Assembly (NCBI RefSeq): GCF_963259705.1 | Contig: NC_081842.1 | Coordinates: 88,156,433-88,220,432, forward strand | Length of the DNA stretch: 64,000 nt | Source of the DNA: Myotis daubentonii | Lineage: Eukaryota > Chordata > Mammalia > Chiroptera > Vespertilionidae | Reading direction: 5' to 3' | Shown here: piece by piece, positions 33,185 through 45,146 of the stretch | How positions within the stretch are numbered: position 1 is the first letter of the stretch | Layout: every line of letters starts with the position of its first letter | Notes under the pieces: model-generated | Seen by the model: the letters and a program-made list of their open reading frames with translations, nothing else | Databases searched by the model: none | What the model was told of the DNA's origin: nothing | Program-made: the position numbers and the translations under genes

Positions 33185-33772
33185 CCCTATATAGTAAAAG
33201 GGTAATATGCCTCCCAGCACCGGGATCAGCGTGACAGGGGGCAGCACCCAAACCCCCTGATCGCCCTGCGGCTCTGTGTGTGACAGGGGGCGGGGCCACA
33301 ACCTCCCTATCCACCCTGCTCTGTGCCTGATAGGGGGGAGCTCCCCCCCCCCACGGGCCCTGCTCTGTGTGTGACGGGTAGAGCCATAACCTCCCCATCA
33401 GCCCTGCCCTGAGTGTGAGAGTGGCGGCGCCCCAACCCCCTGATCCGCCCTGCTCTGTGGGTGATAGAGGGCAGCACCCCAACCCCCTGATGGGCCCTGC
33501 TCTGTGCGTGACAGGGGGTTGCTCCACAACCTCCCCATCGACCCTGCCTTGAGTGTGACAGGGGACGGCACCCCAACTCCCCAGTCGGCCCTGCTCTGAG
33601 CCCGACCAGGGGCTGCACCTAGGGATTGGGCCTGCCCTCTGCCACCCGGGAGCAGGCCTAAGCCAGCAGGTCATTATCTCCCGAGGGGTCCCAGACTGCG
33701 AGAGGGCACAGGCCAGGCTGAGGGACCTCCCCCCCCCCCGAGTGCACAAATTTTTGTGCACCGGGCCTCTAG
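33185..33772 (+). mobile_element. HeliBat-type Helitron, second of a tandem pair
   Basis: It starts CCCTATATAGTAAAAGGG (TC changed to CC), then TAATATGCC. It ends with the hairpin GTGCACAAATTTTTGTGCAC and CGGGCCTCTAG, followed by T. Between lies a minisatellite at about 33230-33600 with units of 'ccctgctctgtgtgtgacagg' type, about 55-60 bp each. The 227-codon minus frame over this array is not a gene. Confidence 0.88.
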
Positions 33773-34227
33773 TTTTTAATAATAAGGACTTGTCTTTGAG
33801 ATATCATTTGCTCATTACTATATTAAATATAGATAAATAAACTTGATTTAATTCTTCATTTCTGCACAAAGAACATGAATGTCCTCTGGGATTTAAAGAA
33901 ATGAAAATGAATTTATGTTTCCTACTTTCTTGTTTTGTTCATTTGAACTTAGAGTCAATATATCTGGACTGCATCTTTCAGATAGAAAAGTTATCTTATA
34001 TTACCTAAGAGCCATAGTACAAAATTCTTGCCATTTATTTTTTATTAATGCAAAGCCATTTATTAAGTTTTATGGGGATAGAAAGATAAATTAATTGTAG
34101 CTCTTACTCTCAGTCTTGAAAAGAGATCAATAATAGTTTTGGCAATGAAATACTGTATTCAGAATTGAGGATGGGAGGAGATTCCAGTATAGATTATTTT
34201 ATGAGTGTTTTTAATACATAAAATTTA
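33773..34227. other. AT-rich intergenic DNA, nothing recognised
   Basis: No repeat ends or frames were seen. Confidence 0.45.
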
Positions 34228-34470
34228 AATGGAAAGTTGAGCCTTGGCTGGTGTGACTCAGTGGTTGAGCATCGACCCATGCACCAAGAGGTCATGGTCC
34301 AATCTCTAGTCAGGGCACATGCCCAAGTTGTGGGCTTAATCCCCAATAGAGGGCATGCAGGAGGCAGCCGAAAAAATGTTGTGGTTTTTTTCCTCTCTGT
34401 CTCTCCCCGTGTCCTTTCCTCTCTCTAAAATCACTAAAAACCTATTTAAAATAAATAAAATGGATAGTTG
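34228..34470 (+). mobile_element. Ves SINE, forward
   Basis: The body is at about 34241-34456, from GCCTTGGCTGGTGTGACTCAG to a TCTCTCTAAAATCAC tail. AAATGGAAAGTTG on the left and AAATGGATAGTTG on the right (one mismatch) are the target duplication. Confidence 0.92.
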
Positions 34471-37400
34471 GGATAAGAAATTTTCTTTTTGATTAATAAT
34501 GAAAATAATGGATACAAATTAAAACACTAAATAAATGAATCAATAGATGGTCCTTGATGCATCTTTGTAATTTATGAAACTTCTGCCAATTTTTTATATA
34601 GTTCTAATTTCATAAAAACTTTCACATTAACTAAATTAGTATACTGCATTTGAAGTAACACATGAGATTCTGTACAATAAAATAATATGTTGATTGATTG
34701 TGAAACTTAATAATGCTTAACACTTATTTAGTACTTTATATCCTCAAAGCACTTTACAAACATTAACTAATTAATCATCATGTCACTGATGTCAGAAAGG
34801 TGGTAGAATTCCCATTTCTAAAATGAAGGAATTAAATAAAGTGGTTTGTGGCAATGAAAGACTTTAGAAAGTCTAAATATCAATACCTCAGGAAACCTTC
34901 AACTAAATGACTAGAGCAGTGAATTGGCTATGTATATATGATTTTTTTAAAAGCAGTGTAAGTTAATATCATGTTACAATCCTAGCCACGTTTTAACTAT
35001 GGTGCTTAAAAGAATATATGGTCATTGCCAACCCATATTTCCTTACAAGCATTTGCTGTTCCTAAAGAACTATTATGTAGCTAATCTACTCACTATTTTA
35101 CACTTTTAAAATATAATTTCTTATCATTAAAAACTCCTAGTGAATTTTTAAAAAGTTGGTCAGGAATTTTTCATTATTCATCATTAATCATGTTTGACAG
35201 AAAACATAAACTACTGGAAATACTCAAAAATCATCAAAAAACCCACAATATTAAACAAAATGTCTGTTATCCCAAGTCAGATGAATTCTCCATAAAATAT
35301 TGATTTTAGAAAATATCATCAATAAAACTGTACAGATTCTTAAAAAATGTAAATGTCGCTTCTTTCATTTGGTGTCCCCACACTGGCCTCTTTCTCTCTA
35401 CATGAATAAAAATTGTTTTATTCTCATTCCAATTCATCCCTGAACTCTTTCCTGGGTGAGTCAAAGTCTTGATGCCTGATAAGTGAAAGGTCGGGGATTT
35501 GCTGGGGCAGGGCCAGGCCCCCAGGGTGGAAGATGTCTGGTAACAATCTTATTACAGAATTTACCACTTTTCAAAGGCCCATCCTGGTTTTATTTTAATT
35601 TCTCGCTTCCTGCAGTAATATTTTAATTGAATTTTAGGGGTATGTCAATATGATGATGTGGTGCCAGGTTGCCATAGAGCAAATATACCCCAGAGGACTA
35701 ACTCTAAAAGCAGAGAATGTTGATGTATTTTTGCTTCTGTGAACCTCATGATTATATGTAGTCCTGAACTGTGCAAAAGTGAGCTCCAAAGCTAAAAGTT
35801 CTATAAAAGCACTTTTTAAAAAAATGGTTCATTTATTTAAGTCACAGTAAAATTTTCTGTTCCTTTGGTTTTTCAAGTACCAAATACCTTTGTAAATATC
35901 AAAAAATCTAGCCTACTTAATTGATTTTTCAAACTCCAATATTTGTTTTAAATATAAGCATTTTAAACATGTATACGTATGCACACTACATGAATAAAGG
36001 AGAGGGAGAGAGAAGATAAATTCATTGGAGCATAACACATCTAAAATTTTTTAGCTTCTTCTTACTTTGCTTTCCTATTTCTTAAAGTATCAAATTGAGT
36101 TTTGAGATTTGAATTTTTTAAGAAAGAAAGGTAATTAATGCATGCTCTAAGTTCTATTCAATAGCTATTTTTTATTATTATTATGAAAATTTCTGGGAAA
36201 AAATTATAAATGTATTGAGATGTACAGGTTTCATAACTACAGAGAAATATATCAAAAGATATTTTGAAGAAGAACAATACCAAGGGGATGAAGCAGTTTT
36301 TTGGTGTTTTATTGTGTGTATTTTTTTCCATAAAATGTCAGGAGGTGGTATTTGTGTTAATGAGAAACATTATCTTACTAAAGAATCCTGGTATCCTCAT
36401 TTCCATTTATATAGGAAATTGATTAATACTTAACTAATTGGCACATGCAAATGGGGATTAACTGAATTCACTTTTCTTCACAACTCAATGACTGTAATTT
36501 AGATCTTACTTAGATCTAAATCTTTTATTATTTTTGAAGGTAATCATCTTTCTGTTGTTAGAAATAAAATATCAAAGCACCATGCTAATTATAGTTTATT
36601 TGTGTGTCGCAAATTAGCTAATTAACATTACTGAAAAGTGAATATACAGTGAGAAAAGTTTAAACTCCTGAATTGGAGTCAAGCCTTTTACACAACACAG
36701 TGATGATATATATGCTACTGAATGCCATTGGGTCACATACTTTGGAACTAATAACCATAGTTAAGTTAAATATTCAGTTTAACTTCAAAAGAACAGCTTA
36801 TTCTGATATTTCAATGCACTCACATCTGTGAACTTTTTGCAATTAGTTCTCCTAGTTAGATAAGATGTGAGGAGGTGGGAGAACAGAAAGGTGTGCATGG
36901 CTAGAAAAGCAATTTTTAAAATAAAATCTCAAAAGTTTTATAACATGCATGATTTGCTTGGGGAAACAGTATATTCATGGTTTTGGATTAGCTGACTAGT
37001 ATATTTAAAAACCTATGATTCTCACAATAATAATTGTTTAGGTTTAGGGCAAAAACCTTGTTTAGCAGCTTATTTAAAGAAAGATAGCTAGAAGTTTATA
37101 AAAGGTGTACACCCAATTCACTCAGATGCTATTTTAATCTATAGTGGGATAGTCATGTAGAATCAGAGGCATGTTTGGGGGAGCAATGCTTAATTGGTGG
37201 TATTTATCAAAAGTATTGAAAATAGGACACGTCATTGGCTGTTTGCATAGCAAATATTTATTAAGTAGCTACTATGTCTCAGAGACTATACTACAATCTC
37301 ACTTACATAAAAGTTATAAAGACTAGCCAAACTCTTACCTCAAAAAGACATACAGGTATGGGAGACAGAAGAAATACATAAACAGAAAAAAAAAATAAGT

Positions 37401-37535
37401 TAAACACTGTGATAAATGCTTGGAATGGAAAAACTGAGTGTTGGTATAGCACTAAAGTTAAAAGCTTAATGAATAGGAAGATTTGATTACACAAGAAATA
37501 TGTCATTTCAGGCAGATATTCCAAGATGCAGAAGA
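34471..37535. other. Long AT-rich stretch, mostly unrecognised
   Basis: 34700-34830 ('cacttatttagtactttatatcctcaaagcactttacaaacattaac') looks like a reverse-oriented MIR fragment. 37240-37400 carries an ancient 'aatatttattaagtagctactatgtc' motif. Nothing else is supported. Confidence 0.45.
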
Positions 37536-38039
37536 GATTAATGCAGGGGTCCTCAAACTATGGCCCACCGAAAACATTTATCTGGCCCACCCGGTGTTTT
37601 TGCCGCCGCTGCCTGATGCTTAGCAGCCGAGTAGTCCCGGGCCCGCAGTGCACATGTGTGGAATGTGTGCCACACTCTCCGACTCCCCTCCTCCTCTCAG
37701 TCTCGGATGTGATTGGAGGAGTCACGAGCTTGCCTGTGCAGAGCCTGCTGCTGCCTGAGGACCGAGGTAAGAACAAGTTAGGATTTATTTTTTTTTGAAG
37801 TTAGGAGGTCTATTTTTTTTTTATTTTGCAGTTAGTAGGGCCTTTTTTTTTTTAAGTTAGGAGAGCCTTTTTTTTTTTTTTTTTGAAGTTTTGTTTTTTT
37901 ACTTCAAATAAGATATGTGCAGTGTGCATAGGAATTTGTTCATAGTTTTTTTTTTTAAACTATAGTCCGGCCCTCCAACGGTCTGAGGGACAGTGAACTG
38001 GCCCCCTGTTTAAAAAGTTTGAGGATCCCTGGATTAATG
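37536..38039 (+). mobile_element. Non-autonomous hAT element, longest copy of its family here
   Basis: The element is at 37544-38031. Ends are CAGGGGTCCTCAAACTATGG and the reverse complement of CAGGGATCCTCAAACTTTTT. Perfect 8-bp target duplications GATTAATG lie at 37536-37543 and 38032-38039. A GC-rich left half contains a splice-donor-like CCGAGGTAAG, and T-rich stretches follow. Shorter relatives are at 52754-52957 and 55899-56095. No transposase frame remains. Confidence 0.95.
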
Positions 38040-38299
38040 TGACTAAGGAGCTGAGTTTCTGTTTGTTTTTCTCTTCTTAGTCTGTCTTTGGCCACTCTAA
38101 TTTCCAGGGCCCAAGCTGGAGAACCTAAGGCAGGTAGAAAAGATTTTTTTCTTCCCTACACTACCTTATTTTGTTTGCTCAGAAATTACAGTGAGGTAGA
38201 GCAAGAAATGAGGGCAGGGCTAAGGAGAGATGGGGGACATTGGTGTAGACACATACAGGAAGCATTTGGAAAGGGAAAGGTGGGGAATATAGGCAGAGG

Positions 38300-39540
38300 A
38301 CATATTGTCAGCCACAAAATAGTACCAGAATGTTGCCGGCAATTGGACCTTGGTTCAGCAACGTCAGTACTTGAGTTCTAGCTAAGAACAATGTCATAGC
38401 CAAGGTTCAAATACAAGCAAAAGTTTATTTAGAAAGTCACAGAGGTAGAAAAAGCGAGTCATGGAAGAAGTGAGTCAGCTGGACTGTGTGGAAACAAGTT
38501 AAAGAGGCAAAAGAAAGAAAGACAAAGGTATGTGCATAGAGGAAGAAAGGGGTAGGAAAGATGAGGGCACACTTGAGAGAGAATACTGGGTCCTCTGTCC
38601 TGAGGGTTTTTATCCTCTCTCTAAAGGTGGGGATTTTAGGGGTGTCCCAAGGGAGGATCTCAATGGAATATATATCAGCTTTCCAGGTGTGTCCTTTCAG
38701 GGTCATGGTCTATACCAGTGATGGCGAACCTTTTGAGCTCGGCGTGTCAGCATTTTGAAAAACCCTAACTTAACTCTGGTGCTGTGTCACATATAGAAAT
38801 TTTTTGAGATTTGAAACCATAATAAAACAAAGACTTATATTTTTTATATTTATTTTATATATTTAAATGCCATTTAACAAAGAAAAATCAACCAAAAAAA
38901 TGAGTTCGCGTGTCAGAGGTGTCATAGGTTCACCATCACTGGTCTATACTGATTGGCAGGTGCCAGGACAGGGAGTCATTAGTCATGGTAGCTGGTCCTG
39001 GTGTCAGCCATGGCTTTGCCCTGCCTGGACTTGCGGCTTTTCTGGACATGGAGCTTAAACACAACTGAAGCCTAGATATTAACTCTGATTTGATCAAAAC
39101 TCTGTCTCTGTAGTCAACAGATGCAAAATTTTGTTCCGAAGATTATTTGATGCAGGCCAGAATCTCATTGTCCTGAGGGCTTAACACTTACAAGTGGCTG
39201 TGCAAGGGTTTGTATGGGAGTCTTATGAGGCTATTCTCTGGCCCCCTTGTTACTCCTCTAAAGGGGTCTAAAACTGCATGACTAGCTACGTGACACAGGA
39301 GGAAAGGCCACCCTGGGGGTGAGGTCCTTGTTTTCTCAGTTTTTCCTGCTGGTAGGCACCCAGGGCTCTCCTCCCTGGTGATATTCCACCCCTGGCCTGT
39401 TGTTTCTAAAGTGCTCCCATCTAACTGCCTACTACCATATGAAACTAGTTCAGGACTATCGCAGGCTCAGCATATTCCATCGGGGAGAACAATGTGACAA
39501 AGTCCTGATATTTGCCTCAGTATATCATAGACCAAGCTTT
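38300..39540 (-). mobile_element. Possible old LTR-like repeat, interrupted by a hAT
   Basis: 'aagcaaaagtttatttagaaagtcacagagg' near 38415 looks like a reverse-strand polyadenylation region of an LTR, and mixed text continues on both sides of the hAT at 38716-38941. No family is assigned and the limits are guesses. Confidence 0.3.
38708..38949 (+). mobile_element. Short hAT element (CAGTGATGGCGAACC ends)
   Basis: The element is at 38716-38941 (226 bp). The termini CAGTGATGGCGAACCTTTTG and ...GGTTCACCATCACTG are inverted repeats. Perfect 8-bp duplications GTCTATAC lie at 38708-38715 and 38942-38949. It has no coding capacity and is a different family from the CAGGGGTCC copies. Confidence 0.95.
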
Positions 39541-40086
39541 ACATGAAGGTCTCAGACTTTGAAGAAGATTCAGTCCTATGAAATGCTAAAGGGTGTTTCA
39601 GTTTTTTTAGAGGAATATTGAGGTCTTAAATCATTAAGTTACTCCAACTTTGCATAATGTAGCCCTAATGTCTCATCCAAACTCTAAGAATCCCTGGAGC
39701 AGCTCTCTCATAGGCCAAATGTCCTGGTGAGTCAGACATGGCAGCACTCTACAGAAATTCCAGATAGGGCTCACCCTAAACAAACAAAAAAACCTTACAC
39801 AAATTTGTTAGGAGGGTAGTTTGTTTTAAGGGGGTCATCATCTTCCACCGTCCTTTTCTCACTTTCATAATTCTCCTCCCTATTCATTAGCCAGCCAGCC
39901 ACTTAGTGGCCTCCAATAAATAGTGTCTCACTATTTCCCATCATGCAACTGAATAATGCATAGAACTCCTAATTGCCCTTTTTCTTTCCCCTATAAGAAA
40001 AACAAATTCATCCACTGTCCATTCCTTCACAGATAATCTAATAAACTACTAATCTTTCCAGATAATCTAATAAATTAATCTATGTT
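39541..40086. other. Intergenic DNA, nothing recognised
   Basis: No repeat ends or frames were seen. Confidence 0.45.
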
Positions 40087-40344
40087 CAAGCTTATAATAG
40101 TTTATTCTTATTTTTTAATATATTTTATTGATTTTTTACAGAGAAGAAGGGAGAGGGATAGAGAGTTAGAAACATCGATGAGCGAGAAACATCGATCAGC
40201 TGCCTCCTGCACGCCCCCTACTGGGGATGTGCCCACAACCAACGTACATGCCCTTGACCAGAATCAAACCTGGGACCCTTGAGTCTGCAGGCCGCCGCTC
40301 TATCCACTGAGCCAAACCGGTTAAGGCAAGCTTATAATAGTTTA
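40087..40344 (-). mobile_element. Ves SINE, reverse orientation, young
   Basis: The body is at 40105-40326. Perfect 18-bp target duplications CAAGCTTATAATAGTTTA lie at 40087-40104 and 40327-40344. The unmutated duplication suggests a recent insertion, probably a good marker for comparing bats. Confidence 0.97.
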
Positions 40345-41989
40345 AATCAGAGTGTTAATAGCAGCATGCTGGTGAAACCTGGCCTAACCAAAATGTTCAA
40401 AATGCTAGGAACAGCAGCTCCTTGTAGTAGAGAGAAATCCCTCTACACCCTTAAAATTAGACCAAACGGAGATTGCCTTGCCTTGCTCACAATGAACATG
40501 AGGCCTTGGTAGTTGGCTTCCCAAGTTATGAAATGCTTGTTCTAAGAAAGAAGGTTCACCTCAAATAAAGAGAAGGACTTTAAATCATCATGTGAATGCA
40601 GAGAGAGAAAAATTGTTACTAGAGAGGGAGCGAAATCTTTCGTCTTTGACCCAGTGTCCCACAGAGTAGAAAACATTTACTTTGAGATTCCATACACAGG
40701 TCAATGTACCACAAAGCCAAGAGTGGTTTTTAAAAACAATAACATTAACCATAAGCCACCCAAGAATCAGAGTCACTTTTCTATAGACCAATTTCTTCCC
40801 TCACATGCTCATTTCCAAGGCCACATGGGTTGAGGGAAAATCATACATCCTGCTAAAGTGGTTTTCAGTGTGTATGTATATGAATGTGTTTTAGTCCTAA
40901 CATAGTTTCCTATCAGTAAGAATACAATTTTAAAAATAAATAAATAAAAAGGATGTCAAGCAAAAGAAAATTTTCTACCAGCTTCAAAATTTTAGAGAGA
41001 ATACTTAAAGAGCAAGCTTTATTTTGGCTATCTGTTCTTTAAACCCCATTACCTACTAAAGGGTGTTTTATTTAAAAAGGAAATAACTTTATTATAAAAT
41101 ATTCTAATAGTGAAGAATAATTATGCACCCAACCTTTAATATTTGACTACTTTCTTGCCAATGCATAGTGTTCATTTCTTTCAAACTTTGACTCCAAGAG
41201 GGCTACCTTCGACCACTGTAAGTCATTCACTCCTGTTGTATTATACCAACATTGCAGCCTTATTTTCCAGTTGCTCTATTCATTACATCTCTCCCCAGGT
41301 AACGTCTCATTCAATTTTCTGCTTTTATTATAGATTTTAATATAGTAACATGAAAAAAATCTAATGAATGAATGAGCAAACATATGACTAAAAGGATGAA
41401 TGAATAAATGAATCAAGCCATTAACTGCCATAAATTCAAATGAACAGTTGTTTAGATAAATATTATCCTCTGATTTAAGAATTAGCTAATATGGAAATAG
41501 AAACAAAACACTATAAGAAGTAGGTTACAGAGTCAGTTTTTACTAGTGTCATTAGTCAAATAACTCTCTCCCCTAGGTACATGTTAGATCATTTTCTGAC
41601 CAGAAATAAACCATTTGGTATATTAAACTAGTCATTTACTAAGCAATACCCTGTATGTGTAAAAACTCATGTACTGTTGGACTCTTTCAGAATCAGAGAT
41701 CAGCTGAGACTCTAGAGAGTAAAAGCTGCCCTTCAGACTATTGCAGTGAACAAGGTGTTGCTCTTCCAATTTTGCAGATTCATACGAGAAAAGGATATTA
41801 TTAATATGTTGACAATATTATTAATGTCAAATGAACTTGTGAGGTTGGTATATTCAATGAAGCTTCCTTATTTATCCTCTGTTGAATAAAATGCTATTTT
41901 GAAGGTATATTTATAATATTAACAATGGTCTAATATTTTCAGTGACAGAAAATGCACCTGTTACACTCTACATTATTATTAATATGATC
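40345..41989. other. AT-rich intergenic DNA, nothing recognised
   Basis: Chance frames only. Confidence 0.45.
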
Positions 41990-42190
41990 CTCTTCAGTGC
42001 ATTATCTCATTTAATTCCCATGGTAAACCTCATATGAAGGTATTATAATTATCCCTAACTTATACATGAGGAATCTGATTCATAGGGAGGAAAAGTAACT
42101 CTCCCAAACTAATTGAACTTAGAGCTGAAATTTTACCCCAATTCTGTCCAGTTTCTGAGCTCAAGCTTTTAATCACTGCAGTATGTTCCT
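41990..42190 (-). mobile_element. MIR SINE remnant, reverse orientation
   Basis: 'gcattatctcatttaattcccatggtaaacctc', 'tatccctaacttatacatgaggaatctg' and 'aagtaactctcccaaac' follow the reverse complement of the MIR core. Confidence 0.75.
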
Positions 42191-42199
42191 TTCATAACA

Positions 42200-42335
42200 T
42201 ATGACCACAAGAGTATAAGCTCCACAGGGAAGGATTTTTTTTTATCTGTTTGGTACATGAATATATCACAAGTGTTTATTTCAATGCCTATCTTGCATAG
42301 TGGGCACTAAATAAATATTTTTTGAATGAAAAAAT
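42200..42335 (+). mobile_element. L2 LINE 3' end
   Basis: 'agtataagctccacagggaaggattt' then 'tagtgggcactaaataaatattttttgaatgaa' matches the well-known L2 3' terminus. Confidence 0.75.
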
Positions 42336-42414
42336 AGTAAATAATGAAGATTATTTTACATCAACACTATGTCAAATCTTCTCAAAATTGTACTAGGGTA
42401 GGCCTAAGATATGT

Positions 42415-42457
42415 TTGTGTGTGTGTATGTGTGTGTATGTGTGTGTGTGTGTGTGTG
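42415..42457. repeat. (GT)n microsatellite with GTAT interruptions
   Basis: A GT run of about 43 bp with two A interruptions. Confidence 0.95.
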
Positions 42458-42784
42458 ATTAAGTAATCTATTAGGCACAAAACTAAAAATAATATGCAAA
42501 TAGCTGCTAATTAAAGAATGAATTTAATATACTGAACCAGGAGAGTTATGTACATACTCAAGGTCTTCCCACAAAATTCTCTGCTTGCTCATATTTCTCA
42601 AAATAGTTTTGGTGAAATGTGCTATGCATAATATTCTTGCTATATTTTGATTTTTTCATAAAACCAAAGGCTGAAAGCAAAGATATCACACATAAAGTAA
42701 AAGGGCTATTAGGTACCAGCAGGCTAAATGACTTTCAATTTTGCAGATTATATTCAATTAATCTGCTATTGTTTGTGTAAACAC

Positions 42785-42920
42785 ACCTTATTCTTTCTTG
42801 ACTCCAGAAAGTGTCTCATGCTGTTCTCCTGCTTGGAATACTCTGCTGTCTTCAGGTATCCAACTGAACTTCAAGGCTCAGCTAACTCAAACATCATTTC
42901 TATGAAGGTCTTTCTAAGAA
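42785..42920 (+). mobile_element. L2 LINE fragment
   Basis: 'ctgttctcctgcttggaatactctgctgtcttc' and 'aacttcaaggctcagctaactcaaacatcatttctatgaaggtc' match the L2 3' UTR order. Ancient and decayed. Confidence 0.65.
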
Positions 42921-43155
42921 AAAAATATTGAATTTAAAGCTTGGGAGCAATCTAAGAATGAAATAACCCATCTCAACCTGAATTTACGCATAAATTTCCC
43001 CTTTATTACTAACTGATATTGTAACCTAGGTCTATACATTTTGAGAGATAAAAAGTTCAAAGGTACTAATCTAGACAGTTAGACTCTAAAATCTTGGCAT
43101 TTGTTTTTAAGCTAGATATATAGGTAGATAAATGATAGATATACAGGAGATAGGA
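42921..43155. other. AT-rich intergenic DNA, nothing recognised
   Basis: The right end grades into imperfect GATA repeats. Confidence 0.4.
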
Positions 43156-43166
43156 GATAGATAGAT

Positions 43167-43217
<51 letters not shown>

Positions 43218-43229
43218 GATAGATAGATT
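43156..43229. repeat. (GATA)n microsatellite
   Basis: A core GATA run with a few GATGATA interruptions, inside a wider degenerate zone from about 43119 to 43250. Confidence 0.95.
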
Positions 43230-43271
43230 AGATATATAGAAAGATAAACACATATATATGCTTAAAGTCAT

Positions 43272-43705
43272 TTAGAGTAACAGAGGTCCAAGTGCTCATC
43301 AGTAGATCAGTGGATAAAAAAGTAGAATACTATGCAGCTGTAGAAAAGAAGGATTCTTACTCTTAGAGACAGCATGGAGGGACCTAGAGAGTATTATGTT
43401 AAGCAAAATAAGCCAGTAAGAGAAATACAAGTATCACGTGATCTCACTTACTAGTATATGTGGAATCTAATGAGCAAAATAAACTTAAAAAAAAATAGAT
43501 CTAGAGACATTGAAGCATGCAGCAGACTGATGAATTTCAGAGATTAACCAAAGAACTTACACACATATATGCATACTAAAGAACAGTAAATAGTGCAGTG
43601 AAGGCCTGGAGAGGGTGTGGGAGTGGAGTGAAGGGGGTCAATGAAGGAAAAAAGGGTGACATCTGTAATTCTTTCATCAATAAAGGTAAATTAAAAATAA
43701 ATGAA
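43272..43705 (+). mobile_element. Old L1 3' end, forward
   Basis: 'gtgctcatcagtagatcagtggataaaaaag', 'actatgcagctgtagaaaagaagg' and 'gacctagagagtattatgttaagcaaaataagccag' follow the ORF2 C-terminus and 3' UTR of older mammalian L1. No open frame remains. Confidence 0.85.
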
Positions 43706-44899
43706 TAAAGTAATGGAGGTGCACAAAGAGCCTTCTTGGCCACAGTTTCTCTAGGAAAGCTTCACAGGAGGTCTTTTTCATCAAGGCCTTGAAGAACCTG
43801 TTAGATTTGAATAGGCAAAAAACTGAAGAAAAGCCTCTTTAGACAGGAGGAAGATTATGTGAAAATTTCAGAAGAGGAAAATAGATAAATGTAGGTAAGT
43901 ATTAGCAGGGAGAAAGATGCCTGATAACAGGAGAAAAATAAAATTAAGGTCATAAAGTGTCTGTTGATGAAAGAACTCCAATGCTAAATAAACCAGTTAG
44001 TACTTTTTGAGATGAGCTTTAAGACACATTGGGCTCTTAATTATGGGAGCAGCAAGACAACAGTGAAATTCATTTGTCATCATTATTCACTTCTCATTTT
44101 TCCTCTCCATCTAAATCTTACTTTTTTTTCAATGCAAAAACCAGGACCACTTGGAGGTTATTTGCAGATATCATTTTGAGGACAAAAATTTCCAAGTAAC
44201 TAAGTCTAACCAATAAAATCTGAATTTAATTATATGAGGAAAAAATCAAAACTTGTATAAAACAAAAATAAATGTTACAACTGGCACACAGTAATATAGA
44301 AAAACTCACTAATGAAAAAGGACATTTTTTTCAGGCAATAAAACTTAGGCAATACTTATGTGGTGGAAAATATCAACCTACATCCACTTTGCCAGGATAT
44401 GGGGTAGTTTTAATTATCAAGACTCCAGAGACTTCCCTCATGTAAGGAAAATATTACCTAGAGATATAGAATATCAACTTTCATCTTATATAATACATAG
44501 ATGTTATTTTCATAGGTTTCAACATGGGAGAAAATCTTTCCAAACAAATTACTTTGCAGTTATGAATATTTTTCTGTATACCAGAGGCCAACTCAATAAT
44601 TCTGAATGCTTTGAGAAGGGAAGCACAGGAAATTCTTTCATCTTGTGTTGGCATGTTTCCTCTTCTGCACCATAACATTCATTGCACTGAGTATTGGTTG
44701 GGTAAGCCCAAGCTGGCTGTCCCTCCACAAACCACAGCCATAACCATATTTGTTGTATTTGGGAGGCCAAGTTCAATAAAAGGTTCTCAGATCAGGGACA
44801 AAGCCATTAGTACCTTGGTAAAACTGATTGTAGTAAAATTGAAATGCCCTTGTAAAATAATACAGAAGGAAAAATGTACATTTATTTGTTTGGATTAAA
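43706..44899. other. Intergenic DNA, nothing recognised
   Basis: The frames at 44358-44675 and 44549-44776 overlap on opposite strands and have no recognisable product. Confidence 0.4.
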
Positions 44900-45146
44900 A
44901 ATAATTTCCTATGGCCCTGGCCAGTGTGGCTCAGTTGGTTGGGTGTCATTCCATGCACCAAAAGGTTGCCGGTTCAATTCCCAGCCAGAGTCCATGCCCA
45001 GGTTTCAGGCTTGATCCCTGGTGGGGGTCTGCAGGAGGAAGCCTATTGATGTTACACTCTCTCATCGATGTTTCTCTCTCTCCCTCCCCCTTTTTCTCTC
45101 TCTAAACATCAATTTTAAAAAGTTTTTTAAATAATAATTTCCTATG
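44900..45146 (+). mobile_element. Ves SINE, forward
   Basis: The body is at 44914-45132, starting GCCCTGGCCAGTGTGGCTCAG. Perfect target duplications AATAATTTCCTATG lie at 44900-44913 and 45133-45146. The promoter boxes of the tRNA-derived head are recognisable. Confidence 0.96.

Noticed and set aside
33078..33761. 227-codon minus-strand open frame
   Set aside because: It lies wholly in a Helitron minisatellite. The protein is a Gly/Pro/Ser/Thr-rich repeat set by the DNA unit, with no recognisable domain.
44358..44898. Overlapping frames of 105, 95 and 75 codons as a possible gene
   Set aside because: They overlap on both strands, show no motifs and have no splice or promoter context.
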